Shown: positions 1 to 8,631, numbered from the stretch's first letter. The stretch: DNA of 64,000 nt from Pseudomonas baltica (GCF_031880315.1 NZ_CP134771.1:3684501-3748500); one strand, 5' to 3'. Notes: generated by a model not told the origin, from the sequence alone. Numbers and translations: made by a program.

Positions 1-1053
1 GCCGATCTCGACCAACCACTGTTTATCCTTGGCTCGTGTGACTTCAGCGCTGAAGAGTGTGAGCAACTGCTCCGCCCACTGCGCTCCAGGCAGGCGCCTG
101 AAATCCACTTCAAAAAGCTTCGAAAGACTGGGCGGGGGCAAGATCGGGTCATTGAGCTATTCCGGTCTGATCTAGTGACGCCTGAGCGCTTCAAGGCGCA
201 GGTGTTTCACAAGCGGTTTATGCTACTGACTAAGGTGATCGATGACCTCCTGGAGCCGCTGCTTTTCTACCAATTCGATTTCAACATCTATGAGAATGGC
301 CAGAACATTGCTCTGAGCAACATGCTCTTCGCTTGCCTTCCACTCGCAGTGGGAGATGCCTGCTTTGATCAATTTCTCTCCCTCTACTACGACATGTGCG
401 GCGAGAAGAGCGAGGAAGCTATCACCGCGTTCTACGAGCATTTAGAGGTGATGAAAGAAGCTGCCGCACAGAGCACGCTGCCGATGGAGTGGGAGCTTGA
501 GATGCTGTCAATGACCTCGGTAATTGTTCGGGATGCCCTCGAAGATCTGCCCAAGAGTACCTTCAACCCTGCAATCCCGGCTTTTTTTTCGCTGTGTGTT
601 GAATGGGGACGGCAGCACGCCCGGTTCGACGCGATATGCGATGACTCGGAGCCCCTGGAACGTCAGGCAGATTTTTTCAAGGCAATCGCCGAGCTCGAAG
701 AACAGGCGGAAGAGCAACAAGTGATCGGTTTCGGAAACGCCCAGATTGAGCTGCCTCTGAGGCTGAATACGTTGACCTTCAGCGCATCACACGACTCTGA
801 CGGTATCCAGCTTACCGACGTACTAACCAGCGCGCTCTCGTACTACTACACCAAGCGGCAAAAGGGTGAAACTGACGATGAGTTCTTCATGAAGCTGGAC
901 AGCCTAGGCTTTTTGCATGATTTCGTGAGCGGCTGTGTTTGGCCGACGACTGACGTCACTCCGGAAGCACTTGGAAGGGCTGGTGATGAAGGAGGGCACA
1001 ACCCAGCGAATGCCTTCGCTGACTATATGATGGCACGAGACAGGCAAGATTAG
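1..1053 (+). CDS. DUF3800 family protein, 5' truncated by window edge
   Basis: The reading frame is open from base 1, so the start lies outside the window; an internal start at 175 is not needed. The visible N-terminus (PLFILGSCDF) and the C-terminal block (SASHDSDGIQLTDVLTSA) match DUF3800, predicted RNase H-fold proteins common in phage-rich and defence regions. The family's N-terminal D-E-S motif would be just upstream of the window. The later S-D-G-IQL-D block probably supplies the second acidic site. Enzymatic activity is inferred from the fold, not shown. A sirtuin gene follows 46 bp downstream on the same strand. Confidence 0.7.
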   Translation, partial: ADLDQPLFILGSCDFSAEECEQLLRPLRSRQAPEIHFKKLRKTGRGQDRVIELFRSDLVTPERFKAQVFHKRFMLLTKVIDDLLEPLLFYQFDFNIYENGQNIALSNMLFACLPLAVGDACFDQFLSLYYDMCGEKSEEAITAFYEHLEVMKEAAAQSTLPMEWELEMLSMTSVIVRDALEDLPKSTFNPAIPAFFSLCVEWGRQHARFDAICDDSEPLERQADFFKAIAELEEQAEEQQVIGFGNAQIELPLRLNTLTFSASHDSDGIQLTDVLTSALSYYYTKRQKGETDDEFFMKLDSLGFLHDFVSGCVWPTTDVTPEALGRAGDEGGHNPANAFADYMMARDRQD

Positions 1054-1099
1054 CCCCAGGCCATAATGGCGGCGCCCAAATGAGATCCGACTCTAAGGG

Positions 1100-1873
1100 A
1101 TGCTTATGATCACCAGTTCCCTCGCTGAGCGGTTGCGGGAGGCTCAGCACGTCGTGGTCTTTACTGGCGCTGGTGCATCAGCAGAAAGCGGCATCCCAAC
1201 ATTCCGAGATGCTTTGACGGGGCTGTGGGAGCGGTTTGATCCTGCACAGCTCGCCACCAGCGACGCATTCCGAGCTGATCCATCACTGTGTTGGGGGTGG
1301 TACGAGTGGCGTCGGCACAAGGTTCTGCAGGCGCAGCCAAACGGTGCTCATTTCGCTATCGCTGAGCTTGCCAGCCGGGTGCCTAAACTGACTGTCGTCA
1401 CGCAAAATGTTGATGACCTTCATGAGCGAGCCGGCAGCCAAAATGTGGTTCATCTACATGGCAGCCTGCATTCACCCCGCTGCATCGATTGTGGACAGGC
1501 GCATACCTTATCCCTCGCGTCCGACGCCTTGCCGGGAGATGGAAGTCGGATTGAGCCCCCCCGATGCAGTGCGTGTAGCGGGTATGTGAGGCCTGGCGTT
1601 GTATGGTTTGGCGAGATGCTGCCCGAGGGCGCATGGAGCGTAGGGCTCGCCGCTGCCGAGGAGTGTGATGTGTTTCTGTCGATTGGTACGTCCGGGATCG
1701 TTTACCCGGCTGCGGAGCTTCCGCTACGTGCTTTGGGGCGTGGGGCGACTGTTGTTCACATTAATCCTGCGCAATTTAAGGTGAGTAGTCAGGAGCATTT
1801 TCTTCAGGGCCCGGCCTCGGTGATGATGCAGAGCCTGCTTCGCGAAGCCTTTGGCGACCATCCTGTCTCGTAG
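1100..1873 (+). CDS. Sir2-family NAD-dependent protein deacylase
   Basis: This 257-residue sirtuin has the NAD-binding GAGASAESGIPTFRD loop near residue 25, the TQNVDDLHERAG block, the catalytic His in HLHGS, and a four-cysteine zinc site (C-x2-C and C-x2-C). The helix WGWYEWRR contains the Tyr-x-x-Arg pair that marks class III (SIRT5-like) enzymes, which prefer acidic acyl groups such as succinyl. Starts at 1100 or 1106 are both possible; no strong RBS decides. It sits in an island with other defence genes. Sirtuin domains often deplete NAD in anti-phage systems, but this one is a compact stand-alone protein of housekeeping CobB size. Its role here is open. Confidence 0.88.
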   Translation: MLMITSSLAERLREAQHVVVFTGAGASAESGIPTFRDALTGLWERFDPAQLATSDAFRADPSLCWGWYEWRRHKVLQAQPNGAHFAIAELASRVPKLTVVTQNVDDLHERAGSQNVVHLHGSLHSPRCIDCGQAHTLSLASDALPGDGSRIEPPRCSACSGYVRPGVVWFGEMLPEGAWSVGLAAAEECDVFLSIGTSGIVYPAAELPLRALGRGATVVHINPAQFKVSSQEHFLQGPASVMMQSLLREAFGDHPVS

Positions 1874-1908
1874 TTGGATGGCTATTTCCGGTAGATTCGG
1901 TTTGAGCT

Positions 1909-2023
1909 TGACCCCTTCGGGGCACGGCTGGCGTGAACCAAAACCTGGCTGCGCTAGGTTTTGGCCCTGCGGGCTTTCATCCTCAAGCCTCTGGCCCGTC
2001 GCGGGCCGGCGCGCTCCGCTTGC
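1909..2023 (-). repeat. structured repeat, copy 1 (covarying hairpins)
   Basis: Read on the minus strand this copy begins GCAAGCGGAGCGCGC and shares conserved blocks with copies at 21257-21358 and 23164-23255. Its central hairpin is CCAAAACCT/AGGTTTTGG, and a second is CCCC-GAA-GGGG. Both differ in sequence from the other copies but still pair. It fills the gap between the sirtuin and the next gene, and no ORF explains it. It could be a non-coding RNA or a folded recombination site. Confidence 0.6.
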
Positions 2024-2125
2024 ACTTGGGACTACCATCCAAGATTGCGCCTGTATCTTACTCTGGGAAAAGTTAAAAAACCCATGAGGATCTCAACTCC
2101 CCCAAAGTGGCTAGCTATATGATTC

Positions 2126-2473
2126 CTAGAATATTAGCCCCCAAGTCGCCCAGTGAAAAAAATCTAGGGGATCCAAGCCTATCGACCTGATAGAGTATGC
2201 CGATGCGCCTATCGCAAAAACAAGAGACAACAAAGGCTTAGTTATACTTTTGCTTGGATTTTCTTTTTGTGCATTTTCTGCTGATTTAGCTAAGCCAACG
2301 AGCCCAATACAAAAAGCTATGACGCCGAAGATCAAGCCTATGACGACTTTGGAAGCCGAGTCTACAAAGCTCCCAAAAACCAGAGCCCTTAGAATAGAGG
2401 CAAGACAACCGGCCACTAGCAAAAAAAAACCTACAAGTATTAAAAACGCAACAACCTTTTCTCTTCTTTTCAT
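2126..2473 (-). CDS. small membrane protein of unknown function
   Basis: A 115-residue protein starting at the ATG at 2473, directly preceded by GGGTGAG; a TTG at 2482 is the alternative. After a basic N-terminus (MKRREK) there are two clear membrane segments in the first 60 residues, then a lysine-rich stretch and a third hydrophobic segment near the C-terminus. I recognise no family. It lies about 60 bp downstream of the unknown 317-residue gene on the same strand and is visibly AT-rich like it, so the two probably share a transcript and an origin. Confidence 0.6.
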   Translation of the reverse strand: MKRREKVVAFLILVGFFLLVAGCLASILRALVFGSFVDSASKVVIGLIFGVIAFCIGLVGLAKSAENAQKENPSKSITKPLLSLVFAIGASAYSIRSIGLDPLDFFHWATWGLIF

Positions 2474-2534
2474 CTCACCCAACCCACGCTATCGCGCACC
2501 AAACCAAGAAGGTATAACTCGAACAACGAACACA

Positions 2535-3488
2535 CTATAGATCTCCCGACAAAAAATCCTCGCCTGAAATATAGAGCCTTGAAGATTCCTTGTCGACATA
2601 AATAAAGTCCGCATTGTTCGACATCCCTCCAAACCAAATACCCCTATCTCCTTTAATTTTCCCGTGCGGAGTATTAAAGGTAAGCGCCTCACCAATCGAG
2701 AAGCCGTACCTGTTTAACTTTGAACTAAATAGACCATCCTTACCTTTAGGGTACTGAGAAAACCTGACCGAGTTATAGTTCGGCTTAAGCAGGCTCACGA
2801 ATGCTTTCTCAGCATCAGCCAAAATAGCTTTTTTATCGTAATCCATATCTGTATCTATATCATCACTAGGGCCGGCCACGTGTAAGGCCAGTGATTCAAT
2901 CTTGAATAAGAACAGAAATATTTCGTCTGAAACCCTAGCTCCCGGCGCACGCTGCTTTTCATTGCTTAAGATGTCTGCCTTTGCATGATGCCCATTAGCT
3001 ATAAGTCGCTCGTAACTATCTCCTTTCTTTGCGATCCCAACATATAGCAGATCAAATACCATAAGCTCTTTATACTTTTCCAGTCCGCTAACGCCCTCGA
3101 GCCTGCACGACCTAGACCATAGCAAGCTCTCAGGCGTGTAGCGCTCAATCAGCAACTCATCCCCATCTCGATCATAATAAATCTGAATATCTTTCTTGCC
3201 ACAACGTACTTTTGCTGTTTCACCAGAGAAGCTTTTCATCGGCGGGAGCTCATTCAGGCATATAGATCCACTATCCTGAACCTCCTCTCCTGAAAACAAA
3301 TCAAAGTATATTATCTCGCCTTCACCCCTAAAGTTTTCAAAGGTCAAGCTAGACTTTCCGCCAATCATGTAGAAATCACTTTCCTTCATGTGATTTTGTA
3401 CTGGCTGACCTTTAAAGCTGTAGGCATCCTGGCTAGACAAAGGAGGAAATACCAGGCTTAGAGTTGAGATTTTAGCTCTATTCGACAT
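2535..3488 (-). CDS. hypothetical protein, AT-rich gene
   Basis: A 317-residue soluble-looking protein with no signal peptide and no membrane segment. It is rich in charged residues, and I recognise no domain or catalytic motif. Its codon use is much more AT-rich than the sirtuin or Shedu genes nearby, which suggests a separate acquisition. It probably forms a unit with the small membrane protein downstream and possibly with the small ORF at 3574-3711 upstream. A soluble protein paired with a small membrane protein is a common layout for toxin/immunity or abortive-infection modules, but nothing in the sequence shows that function. Confidence 0.6.
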   Translation of the reverse strand: MSNRAKISTLSLVFPPLSSQDAYSFKGQPVQNHMKESDFYMIGGKSSLTFENFRGEGEIIYFDLFSGEEVQDSGSICLNELPPMKSFSGETAKVRCGKKDIQIYYDRDGDELLIERYTPESLLWSRSCRLEGVSGLEKYKELMVFDLLYVGIAKKGDSYERLIANGHHAKADILSNEKQRAPGARVSDEIFLFLFKIESLALHVAGPSDDIDTDMDYDKKAILADAEKAFVSLLKPNYNSVRFSQYPKGKDGLFSSKLNRYGFSIGEALTFNTPHGKIKGDRGIWFGGMSNNADFIYVDKESSRLYISGEDFLSGDL

Positions 3489-3573
3489 CAGGTTTAGTCT
3501 CGATTTAAGCTCACGTTATTAGCTGTATAGAAAGCGCTCTGCTACGTACCCGTATGTGGGTGCAGACTATTCT

Positions 3574-3711
3574 TTAAATGAAAGGTGAACTGCTGTAGAC
3601 TTTTCTATCGCTAATAGCCCATTGACTAGACTCGCGAAGAGTTTCGCCCCGTCTAACGGCGCTCACGTAGGCGCGTCCCATCAGGTAACTAGCTTCATGG
3701 CAGGTCAACAT
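3574..3711 (-). CDS. possible 45-residue protein
   Basis: An ATG at 3711 is preceded by AAGGAG at good spacing, and the frame runs 45 codons to TAA at 3574. The product is basic and contains C, H and several R/S residues; no family is recognised. It ends 85 bp before the start of the 317-residue gene on the same strand and could be the first gene of that AT-rich unit. Supported only by the RBS, frame and position. Confidence 0.35.
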   Translation of the reverse strand: MLTCHEASYLMGRAYVSAVRRGETLRESSQWAISDRKVYSSSPFI

Positions 3712-4296
3712 CAATCACTCCTTGATTCATCATGGCGTTGAGCATTCCGGTTTGCTACAGCAGGGATTGGCACCGCTTACTGAGTCACTCGGGATGGGGT
3801 ACGGCGGCCACTACAGAGCCATCATATCTTCTAAGGAGGTTCTGAAAAAGGGATCCTGCCCCCTTGCAAATCACAGAACACAAATCACCATGCTTTTCGA
3901 GAAAAATTAGATGCCTTCGCCGATGCCGCGTACGCAGGTAAGCACGAAGGCGTCAAAAAGGAGTTGCTATTGATCGAGATGGATCGGGACGCCCTGATCG
4001 TCCCCACTATTTGGAGGGGCGATGACGGCCGTCCGGTCTATCGTTCGCCTGGTGTAGAACGGGTTCGGTTGCAGTTCCGGAATGAAATAGGCTTTCTACG
4101 AAACCACGAATCTGCTCCATTTTACCCGGCTGCATTTGGATCTAATTTCAGGTGCCCCTTATTTGGCCGCTGTAAAAGCTTGAATCAACTGTCGGAATTA
4201 TGCGAATCCGCAACGGGTATCTGAGGGATTGCCGCCTGCCATTGGGCACAGGCTCCACCGGCGATGGACGCAGTTTCGGATGTACGTTAGATGCGT
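3712..4296. other. 585 bp without a convincing gene
   Basis: Two short plus-strand frames occur here (3722-3910 and 3964-4224). The second can be read upstream without a stop across the end of the first, so this may be the remains of a longer gene. No family is recognised and no repeat or strong hairpin is seen. Confidence 0.4.
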
Positions 4297-4638
4297 CTAC
4301 ATCGACTTGACCGAGACCACCTCCACATACCTGTACTTCTTCCGAGCAGCCTTCATAGCTTCTTGCTCAGCAAGTAGTGAGCTCAGCGTGTCGGCCTCAT
4401 GAATCAGCTCATACATTTTCCCTTCAAACTCGTTCCCGACCCGAAGAGTGACCTTGAGCCTAGGCGTGAATGCTCTGGCCATTTTTTTCTTGGCTGCGGG
4501 AGCTGCTAACGGCTTCGTGAACACGACATCTGGCACCGGCTCCTGCACCGGAGCGGCGGGCAACTGATGTTCGGGCTGAGCCATACCGAAAAGGGCACGA
4601 CGCATTTCTTCTTCTGTTAAATCAGCGCTCATAAACAT
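4297..4638 (-). CDS. hypothetical protein with basic C-terminal half
   Basis: Start chosen at ATG 4638 (ATG 4632 is also possible) because the upstream extension has unrelated composition. The product is about 113 residues. It has an acidic N-terminus (ADLTEEEMRRALFGMA), a Pro/Ala/Gln linker, a lysine-rich KKKMARAF segment, and a C-terminal alpha/beta-looking part ending KYRYVEVVSVKSM. Similar short proteins are frequent in Pseudomonas integrative elements, but I do not know a function. The Lys-rich linker suggests nucleic-acid contact, which is inference. Confidence 0.55.
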   Translation of the reverse strand: MFMSADLTEEEMRRALFGMAQPEHQLPAAPVQEPVPDVVFTKPLAAPAAKKKMARAFTPRLKVTLRVGNEFEGKMYELIHEADTLSSLLAEQEAMKAARKKYRYVEVVSVKSM

Positions 4639-4874
4639 CTCAATGGGGGGCAGTAAGCTATATGGTTTGCCGGGACGGCTACCGCAAGTGGCCGCCTGGA
4701 GCGTAGGTGAATTCAAATGCCCAAGTCGATCTCGAGACAGGAGCCTCTCCACTCTCGCGAAAGCAACTCCTTCGGCAGCCGCGTAATGAGCCCGTCCGCG
4801 AAGTCACTGGCGTGACGAGCGTACAACGTCACGATGCCTGGAACAGGGGGGCGGCCCGGCACGAAAGCTCCGAC

Positions 4875-5078
4875 TCACTCTTGGGCAATTTTCAGTATAT
4901 TCAGGACTTCCTGGCTAACCTTGTCAGTGGTCAGGTGCTCTATGACAGACCTAGGCGGAGGAGCGACATGGCTCCACATTTCTACAACCACCTGGAGCAG
5001 TCCGTCTGAGCCAAAATGCTCGAGGGCCATCTCCCATAATTGTCCCTCATGCGCCATAGTCAGGCGTGCCCTAGTCAT
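4875..5078 (-). CDS. small helical hypothetical protein
   Basis: A 67-codon frame (or 60 codons from the second ATG). The product looks like a compact amphipathic helical protein with a regular pattern of Leu/Val/Met and Glu/Gln. It is divergently placed from the exonuclease gene that begins at 5096. No family is recognised. Confidence is limited by its size and the absence of a clear RBS. Confidence 0.4.
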   Translation of the reverse strand: MTRARLTMAHEGQLWEMALEHFGSDGLLQVVVEMWSHVAPPPRSVIEHLTTDKVSQEVLNILKIAQE

Positions 5079-5095
5079 TACGGAGTTTCAACAGC

Positions 5096-5545
5096 ATGAG
5101 GCTCTTTCTAGATTCTGAATTCTCTCAGCTCAGCGCGCAGGCGAAGCTGATCTCCCTGGCTCTGGTTGGCCAGGATCGCCGGGAATTCTACGTCGAAGTG
5201 GTCGACTCGTGGCGAGAAGAAGACTGCAGTGAGTTCGTGAAGGAGATCGTACTGCCGCAGTTGTGGGGAGGTAAGTACGCCATGCCGATCATTGAGGCCA
5301 GAGCGGCACTCCTCCGGTTCCTGGCAACCTACGACGAACAGCTCGAGATCGTCACTGACGCCCCTGTCTACGACTGGGAGCTGTTTTGCGAGCTCGCCTA
5401 TCACGATGGGAAATGGCCCAAGAACGTCAGAAACTTTCCTACTGATGCCACGACCCTGACAGCGACGAATGATGGGGAGGAACTGCCTCACCATGCCCTG
5501 CTAGACGCCAGGATCATCGCAAGCATGCTCACAGCTACAGCGTAA
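5096..5545 (+). CDS. DnaQ-like 3'-5' exonuclease (DEDDh type)
   Basis: A 149-residue protein starting MRLFLDSEF. The D-x-E pair at residues 6-8 and the C-terminal H-x4-D (HHALLDARI) are the first and last catalytic motifs of DEDDh exonucleases; an acidic DW/EL region in the middle fits the second. It is about the size of the bare catalytic fold, with no extra domain. Stand-alone exonucleases of this size are common in plasmids and islands; the substrate cannot be read from sequence. Its 3' end overlaps the opposite-strand nucleotidyltransferase gene by 11 bp. Confidence 0.72.
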   Translation: MRLFLDSEFSQLSAQAKLISLALVGQDRREFYVEVVDSWREEDCSEFVKEIVLPQLWGGKYAMPIIEARAALLRFLATYDEQLEIVTDAPVYDWELFCELAYHDGKWPKNVRNFPTDATTLTATNDGEELPHHALLDARIIASMLTATA

Positions 5546-5837
5546 CCATCTCACGCTCGATGGATTGCCTGAGGTGCTCAGGCATGTTGTTACAGACGTG
5601 GAAGTCGACCGGGACGCCCACCATGGCCTGGAGCTCATCCTCGAGCTCGGCGATGTCGAACAAGGAAATCTTGCCGGCCATTGCTGGATGAATGGTGGCG
5701 AGCAGATCGAGATCACTCCCTTCGTGATCATCGCCTCGAGCGGCGGAGCCGAAAAGTCTGGGCTCAATGAAGCCATAGGCCTCGATCAGACGCCGAACCT
5801 CCCCTTCCTTTCCTCGTATCGCGTCAGTGGGCCTCAT
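5535..5837 (-). CDS. MNT-type nucleotidyltransferase, apparently without a HEPN partner
   Basis: A 100-residue minimal nucleotidyltransferase with the GSAARG...SDLDLL motif (residues 30-47), where the two Asp bind metal. The start ATG at 5837 has a good AAGGAGAAAG site. Members of this family (MntA) usually act as antitoxins by AMPylating an adjacent HEPN RNase (HepT). Here the downstream neighbour is an exonuclease on the opposite strand, and the 140 bp upstream contain no HEPN gene, so it is either solo or the survivor of a broken pair. It faces the Shedu gene divergently. Confidence 0.75.
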   Translation of the reverse strand: MRPTDAIRGKEGEVRRLIEAYGFIEPRLFGSAARGDDHEGSDLDLLATIHPAMAGKISLFDIAELEDELQAMVGVPVDFHVCNNMPEHLRQSIEREMVTL

Positions 5838-5980
5838 ACCTTTCTCCTTGAGCCACAGGCGCTCATCGATGCCCCCGGCGAATCAGCATTTTGGTGTCCG
5901 TCTTTCCGGAGCTCAAGCGGCTCGTTAGACTCCGTATAACGCCTTCGGCGACCACTATCTTGATCAGGGACGACAGCACT

Positions 5981-7471
5981 ATGCCTTCTATGCGGCCCTC
6001 GCAGTACGCCATGCAGCAGCGCACCGACGGAGGGCCTTTTCTTCGGTTTGATCTCGAAGACACTGGGGCTTTGAGCGAGGAAGAACTCTCAGCCATCGAG
6101 TCAGATGAGGAGTACGAGTCCATCGGTGAAGAGATATATGGGATTTCTAGGGTCTATTACAGCGATGTCGCGTTGGCAGAGCATGAGCCAGGTTGGCACC
6201 TTCTGCTGGAGGTTGCACCGTCTTACCTGACCATTTATCCCATCAACCCTAGAGCCGAACACCCCGAGTACGGTCAGCCCCGATATCACGGAATCAGGTC
6301 GATCATCATTACAAGACCTGTCTATACACCGTACTCCCATCCAGCCACTCCTTACGAAGTAGATGAATTGCTCGACGGACTTCCGGAAGGGCTTTATACG
6401 GATTGGCGCTACGGCCTTGGCTTCAAGTACGAATACAGGTGCATCGTTCAGGCACTGAGCAGTCTAAAGGGGGTTGATACCATCGTGATACACGGTGGTA
6501 CTGGTCATAACGATGCGAAACTCAAAGGCAACGAGTTTTACTTGGGCGTTGATCGTCTCGAGCAGCTGCGGAAAAGCCTGGATCGGTTAACCCAGCGCCA
6601 CCAGCGGGAGACATTGTCTGACAAGAAGCTTGCCTGCTATACAAGCCTGCTTCATGAAGCTGCGCCTGAGCTCTATCCTCCACGCGCCAGGAAGCTGCCC
6701 CCAGACCTTCTCGCTAACTTGGTTTCTCTAGGATCCCTGTCGCCCCGGCTTTCGCCTAAAGATCAACAGCAGGCAGCCAAGCTGACGGAGCAAAACGTTC
6801 CTGCGCTTGCTAAATCTGCGCCCAACTCACTGTTCAATCTCAAGGCAGAAATCGAGCTCGTTACACTCGGAGAACTCATTGAGATCTATCGAAAAATGAT
6901 GGACAACAAGGTAAGCGAACCTAGATGGCAGCGGTTCTTAAGTGAACACCCCTTCGTGCTCGACATGGCATTTGGGTATCCGGTCAAGAAGATTGCAGAC
7001 CAGCCATACATCGGCGGTAAAGGCTTCAGTGGCCGGGGCGGTCAGTTTTCGGATTTCCTGATGGCCGCCAGAGCAACCGGAAATCTTGCCCTCATCGAGA
7101 TCAAGCATCCTCAGACTGAGCTGCTCGGTCAGTCATACCGGCAGACATTCGTGCCTTCCTATGAGCTAGGCGGTGCAGTCGGTCAGATCATTAGCCAACG
7201 CAGCGTGCTTCAACGGGAGGTTTTCGGTTTGTCCCATGAGCTTGATGAGCGCGTTCACGCACACGCCGTTGCGGCAATCGTCATCATTGGTCGAACTCCC
7301 AGGGATCTGGCTAAGCAGCGTGCCTTCGAGCAGTATCGAAGCGGCCTGAAGGATGTATTGGTGGTGACTTTTGATGAGCTCCAAGTACGACTAGAAAGCA
7401 TCCACCAAGCCCTCACGCCCAAGCCGCCGGTGGAGCCAGAGCCAATCCGCGAGGAAGATCTACCATTCTGA
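5981..7471 (+). CDS. sduA: Shedu anti-phage nuclease (DUF4263)
   Basis: About 496 residues from the ATG at 5981; the frame is open upstream to a TTG at 5891, but that extension overlaps the divergent promoter region. The C-terminal third has the DUF4263 nuclease signature: E-x-RWQ-x2-L-x2-HPFVL, a Gly-rich segment with FSDFLM (Asp), LALIEIKHPQ (the E-x-K of a PD-(D/E)xK site), and YELGGAVGQI (Gln). The N-terminal about 300 residues are variable, as usual in Shedu proteins, and are thought to sense infection. Shedu is a single-gene defence system, and here the gene stands alone on its strand. Assignment to Shedu is confident; specificity is unknown. Confidence 0.85.
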   Translation: MPSMRPSQYAMQQRTDGGPFLRFDLEDTGALSEEELSAIESDEEYESIGEEIYGISRVYYSDVALAEHEPGWHLLLEVAPSYLTIYPINPRAEHPEYGQPRYHGIRSIIITRPVYTPYSHPATPYEVDELLDGLPEGLYTDWRYGLGFKYEYRCIVQALSSLKGVDTIVIHGGTGHNDAKLKGNEFYLGVDRLEQLRKSLDRLTQRHQRETLSDKKLACYTSLLHEAAPELYPPRARKLPPDLLANLVSLGSLSPRLSPKDQQQAAKLTEQNVPALAKSAPNSLFNLKAEIELVTLGELIEIYRKMMDNKVSEPRWQRFLSEHPFVLDMAFGYPVKKIADQPYIGGKGFSGRGGQFSDFLMAARATGNLALIEIKHPQTELLGQSYRQTFVPSYELGGAVGQIISQRSVLQREVFGLSHELDERVHAHAVAAIVIIGRTPRDLAKQRAFEQYRSGLKDVLVVTFDELQVRLESIHQALTPKPPVEPEPIREEDLPF

Positions 7472-7701
7472 GCCTAGGGCAATCAAATTTGCGCCCCGTG
7501 AGCGATGCGCACCAATAATTAATTTCTGCTGCTGGCCGTTCCAGAGCTCGAATCTGATAACCAGTGACGGCTTGAAAACGATGCTCGGCCATCAACCGCA
7601 GATGCTCTAACTCTATCCCCTCGCCCCCCATTCGCTTCGGCCTGATGGTAGACCTTCAGCGCTACCACAGCCTCTGTGTACAAGGGGGGGGGGGCGGGCA
7701 T
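7413..7701 (-). pseudogene. small hypothetical gene broken at a G6 run
   Basis: Reading from ATG 7701, the frame gives MPAP, then a proline run, LYTEAVVALKVYHQAEANGG. It then leaves the coding frame at GGGGGG (about 7624-7629 on the plus strand, read as G6 on the minus strand). With one G removed, translation continues EGIELEHLRLMAEHRFQAV...RALERPAAEINYW, which looks like the C-terminal half of a family of short Pseudomonas island proteins. An 11-G tract (7684-7694 on the plus strand) lies in the first codons. Either the gene is dead, it phase-varies by slippage, or the run lengths are sequencing errors. Confidence 0.5.
7684..7694. repeat. 11-bp G homopolymer
   Basis: An uninterrupted run of 11 G on the plus strand lies within the first codons of the broken minus-strand gene (7413-7701), where it encodes prolines. 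Tracts this long are slippage-prone. Confidence 0.8.
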
Positions 7702-7869
7702 GAGCACCTTGCTCAAATCTCTTTACGCGGTCTCTTCCTTCCGCCATGGCTAGGCCCGCACGCGGGGAGCGGCCCCCTCTTGCAGACCTGCAGCTGCCTG
7801 CCTTAAATTTACCGTCCTTCATGCTGGGCGGGCAGGCTGCAAGCCCCGGACTCTGAGGTTAGGACACGA

Positions 7870-8631
7870 ATGAGCTCCACGATTCAATGGGAAGTCGAGC
7901 TTACTAGCGGCATCCCCATGTACTTGCATCAGCTTTCTGGCGAGAACGATAACAACGGCCATTTTTGGGTATGGGGAGGCGTCGACGATTACCTCGACTG
8001 CAAAAATGACCATTTCAGCTTCAGCTCCTCGCATTTCGACGATATCGAAGATGACCCTGATGTGGCCTGGCAGGTAGCGCACGAGCTTCTTTCGCTGTTC
8101 AACGGAGCTATGGCTTTGCTGTGGAAGCACCGTCACCCTTTCCAGATTGCGCGCCTTTTGCGTGAAGGCCGGAGCGTTAACTACGTCGAAAAGCGCAATC
8201 TGCACGGCCTTCTCGGTTCTCTCCCAGCCTCAGCGAAGCGAGGCAGTGATCGGGAAGACAGTGCGATAGTTTTTCGCCTTGTATCGCTTGCTTGCGAGTA
8301 CCAAGACGCTTACCACTTGGTCAAGCTGTTCGAACAAAAGGATGGTTGGACTACCTACTACAAGATTCTCGAAACGATTGAGTCCTACACGGCCAAGTAC
8401 GGCTTGACCGTGCCGGTAGACAAGAAGATCCAAAAAAGTTTTGAGCTGACTGCTAACAATTTTTCGATCAGTGGTTTCGGATCGCGGCATGGCTTTAAGC
8501 AGCAGGCGAAGGAAATCAAGACCGCTTCGCTGACTATCGAAGAAGGCTATGCGTTCATCAGTGGGTACGCAAAGCGGTATCTGTCCAGGCGGTTCGGCCC
8601 TGCACTTCGGGAGAGACCCACCCTGAGATAG
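7870..8631 (+). CDS. hypothetical protein, 253 residues
   Basis: A soluble protein with an N-terminal beta-rich, aromatic region (WVWGGVDDYLDCKND) and an alpha-helical C-terminal half with a basic end (YAKRYLSRRFGPALRERP). No family or catalytic motif is recognised. It lies about 240 bp from the broken small gene to the left and 210 bp from the opposite-strand gene to the right, so it appears monocistronic. GC content and codon use resemble the host more than the 2-3.7 kb genes. It is a complete gene with a plausible ATG, although the RBS (GGTTAGGACACGA) is weak. Confidence 0.62.
   Translation: MSSTIQWEVELTSGIPMYLHQLSGENDNNGHFWVWGGVDDYLDCKNDHFSFSSSHFDDIEDDPDVAWQVAHELLSLFNGAMALLWKHRHPFQIARLLREGRSVNYVEKRNLHGLLGSLPASAKRGSDREDSAIVFRLVSLACEYQDAYHLVKLFEQKDGWTTYYKILETIESYTAKYGLTVPVDKKIQKSFELTANNFSISGFGSRHGFKQQAKEIKTASLTIEEGYAFISGYAKRYLSRRFGPALRERPTLR

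Noticed and set aside
3722..4224. Two small plus-strand genes
   Set aside because: No RBS, family match or stable start; kept only as a possible gene remnant.
5838..5980. HEPN toxin partner for the MNT nucleotidyltransferase
   Set aside because: The frames here are short and show no HEPN R-x4-H motif.
7413..7701. Two separate small genes at 7413-7631 and 7519-7716
   Set aside because: They read better as one gene with a one-base frameshift in a G run.
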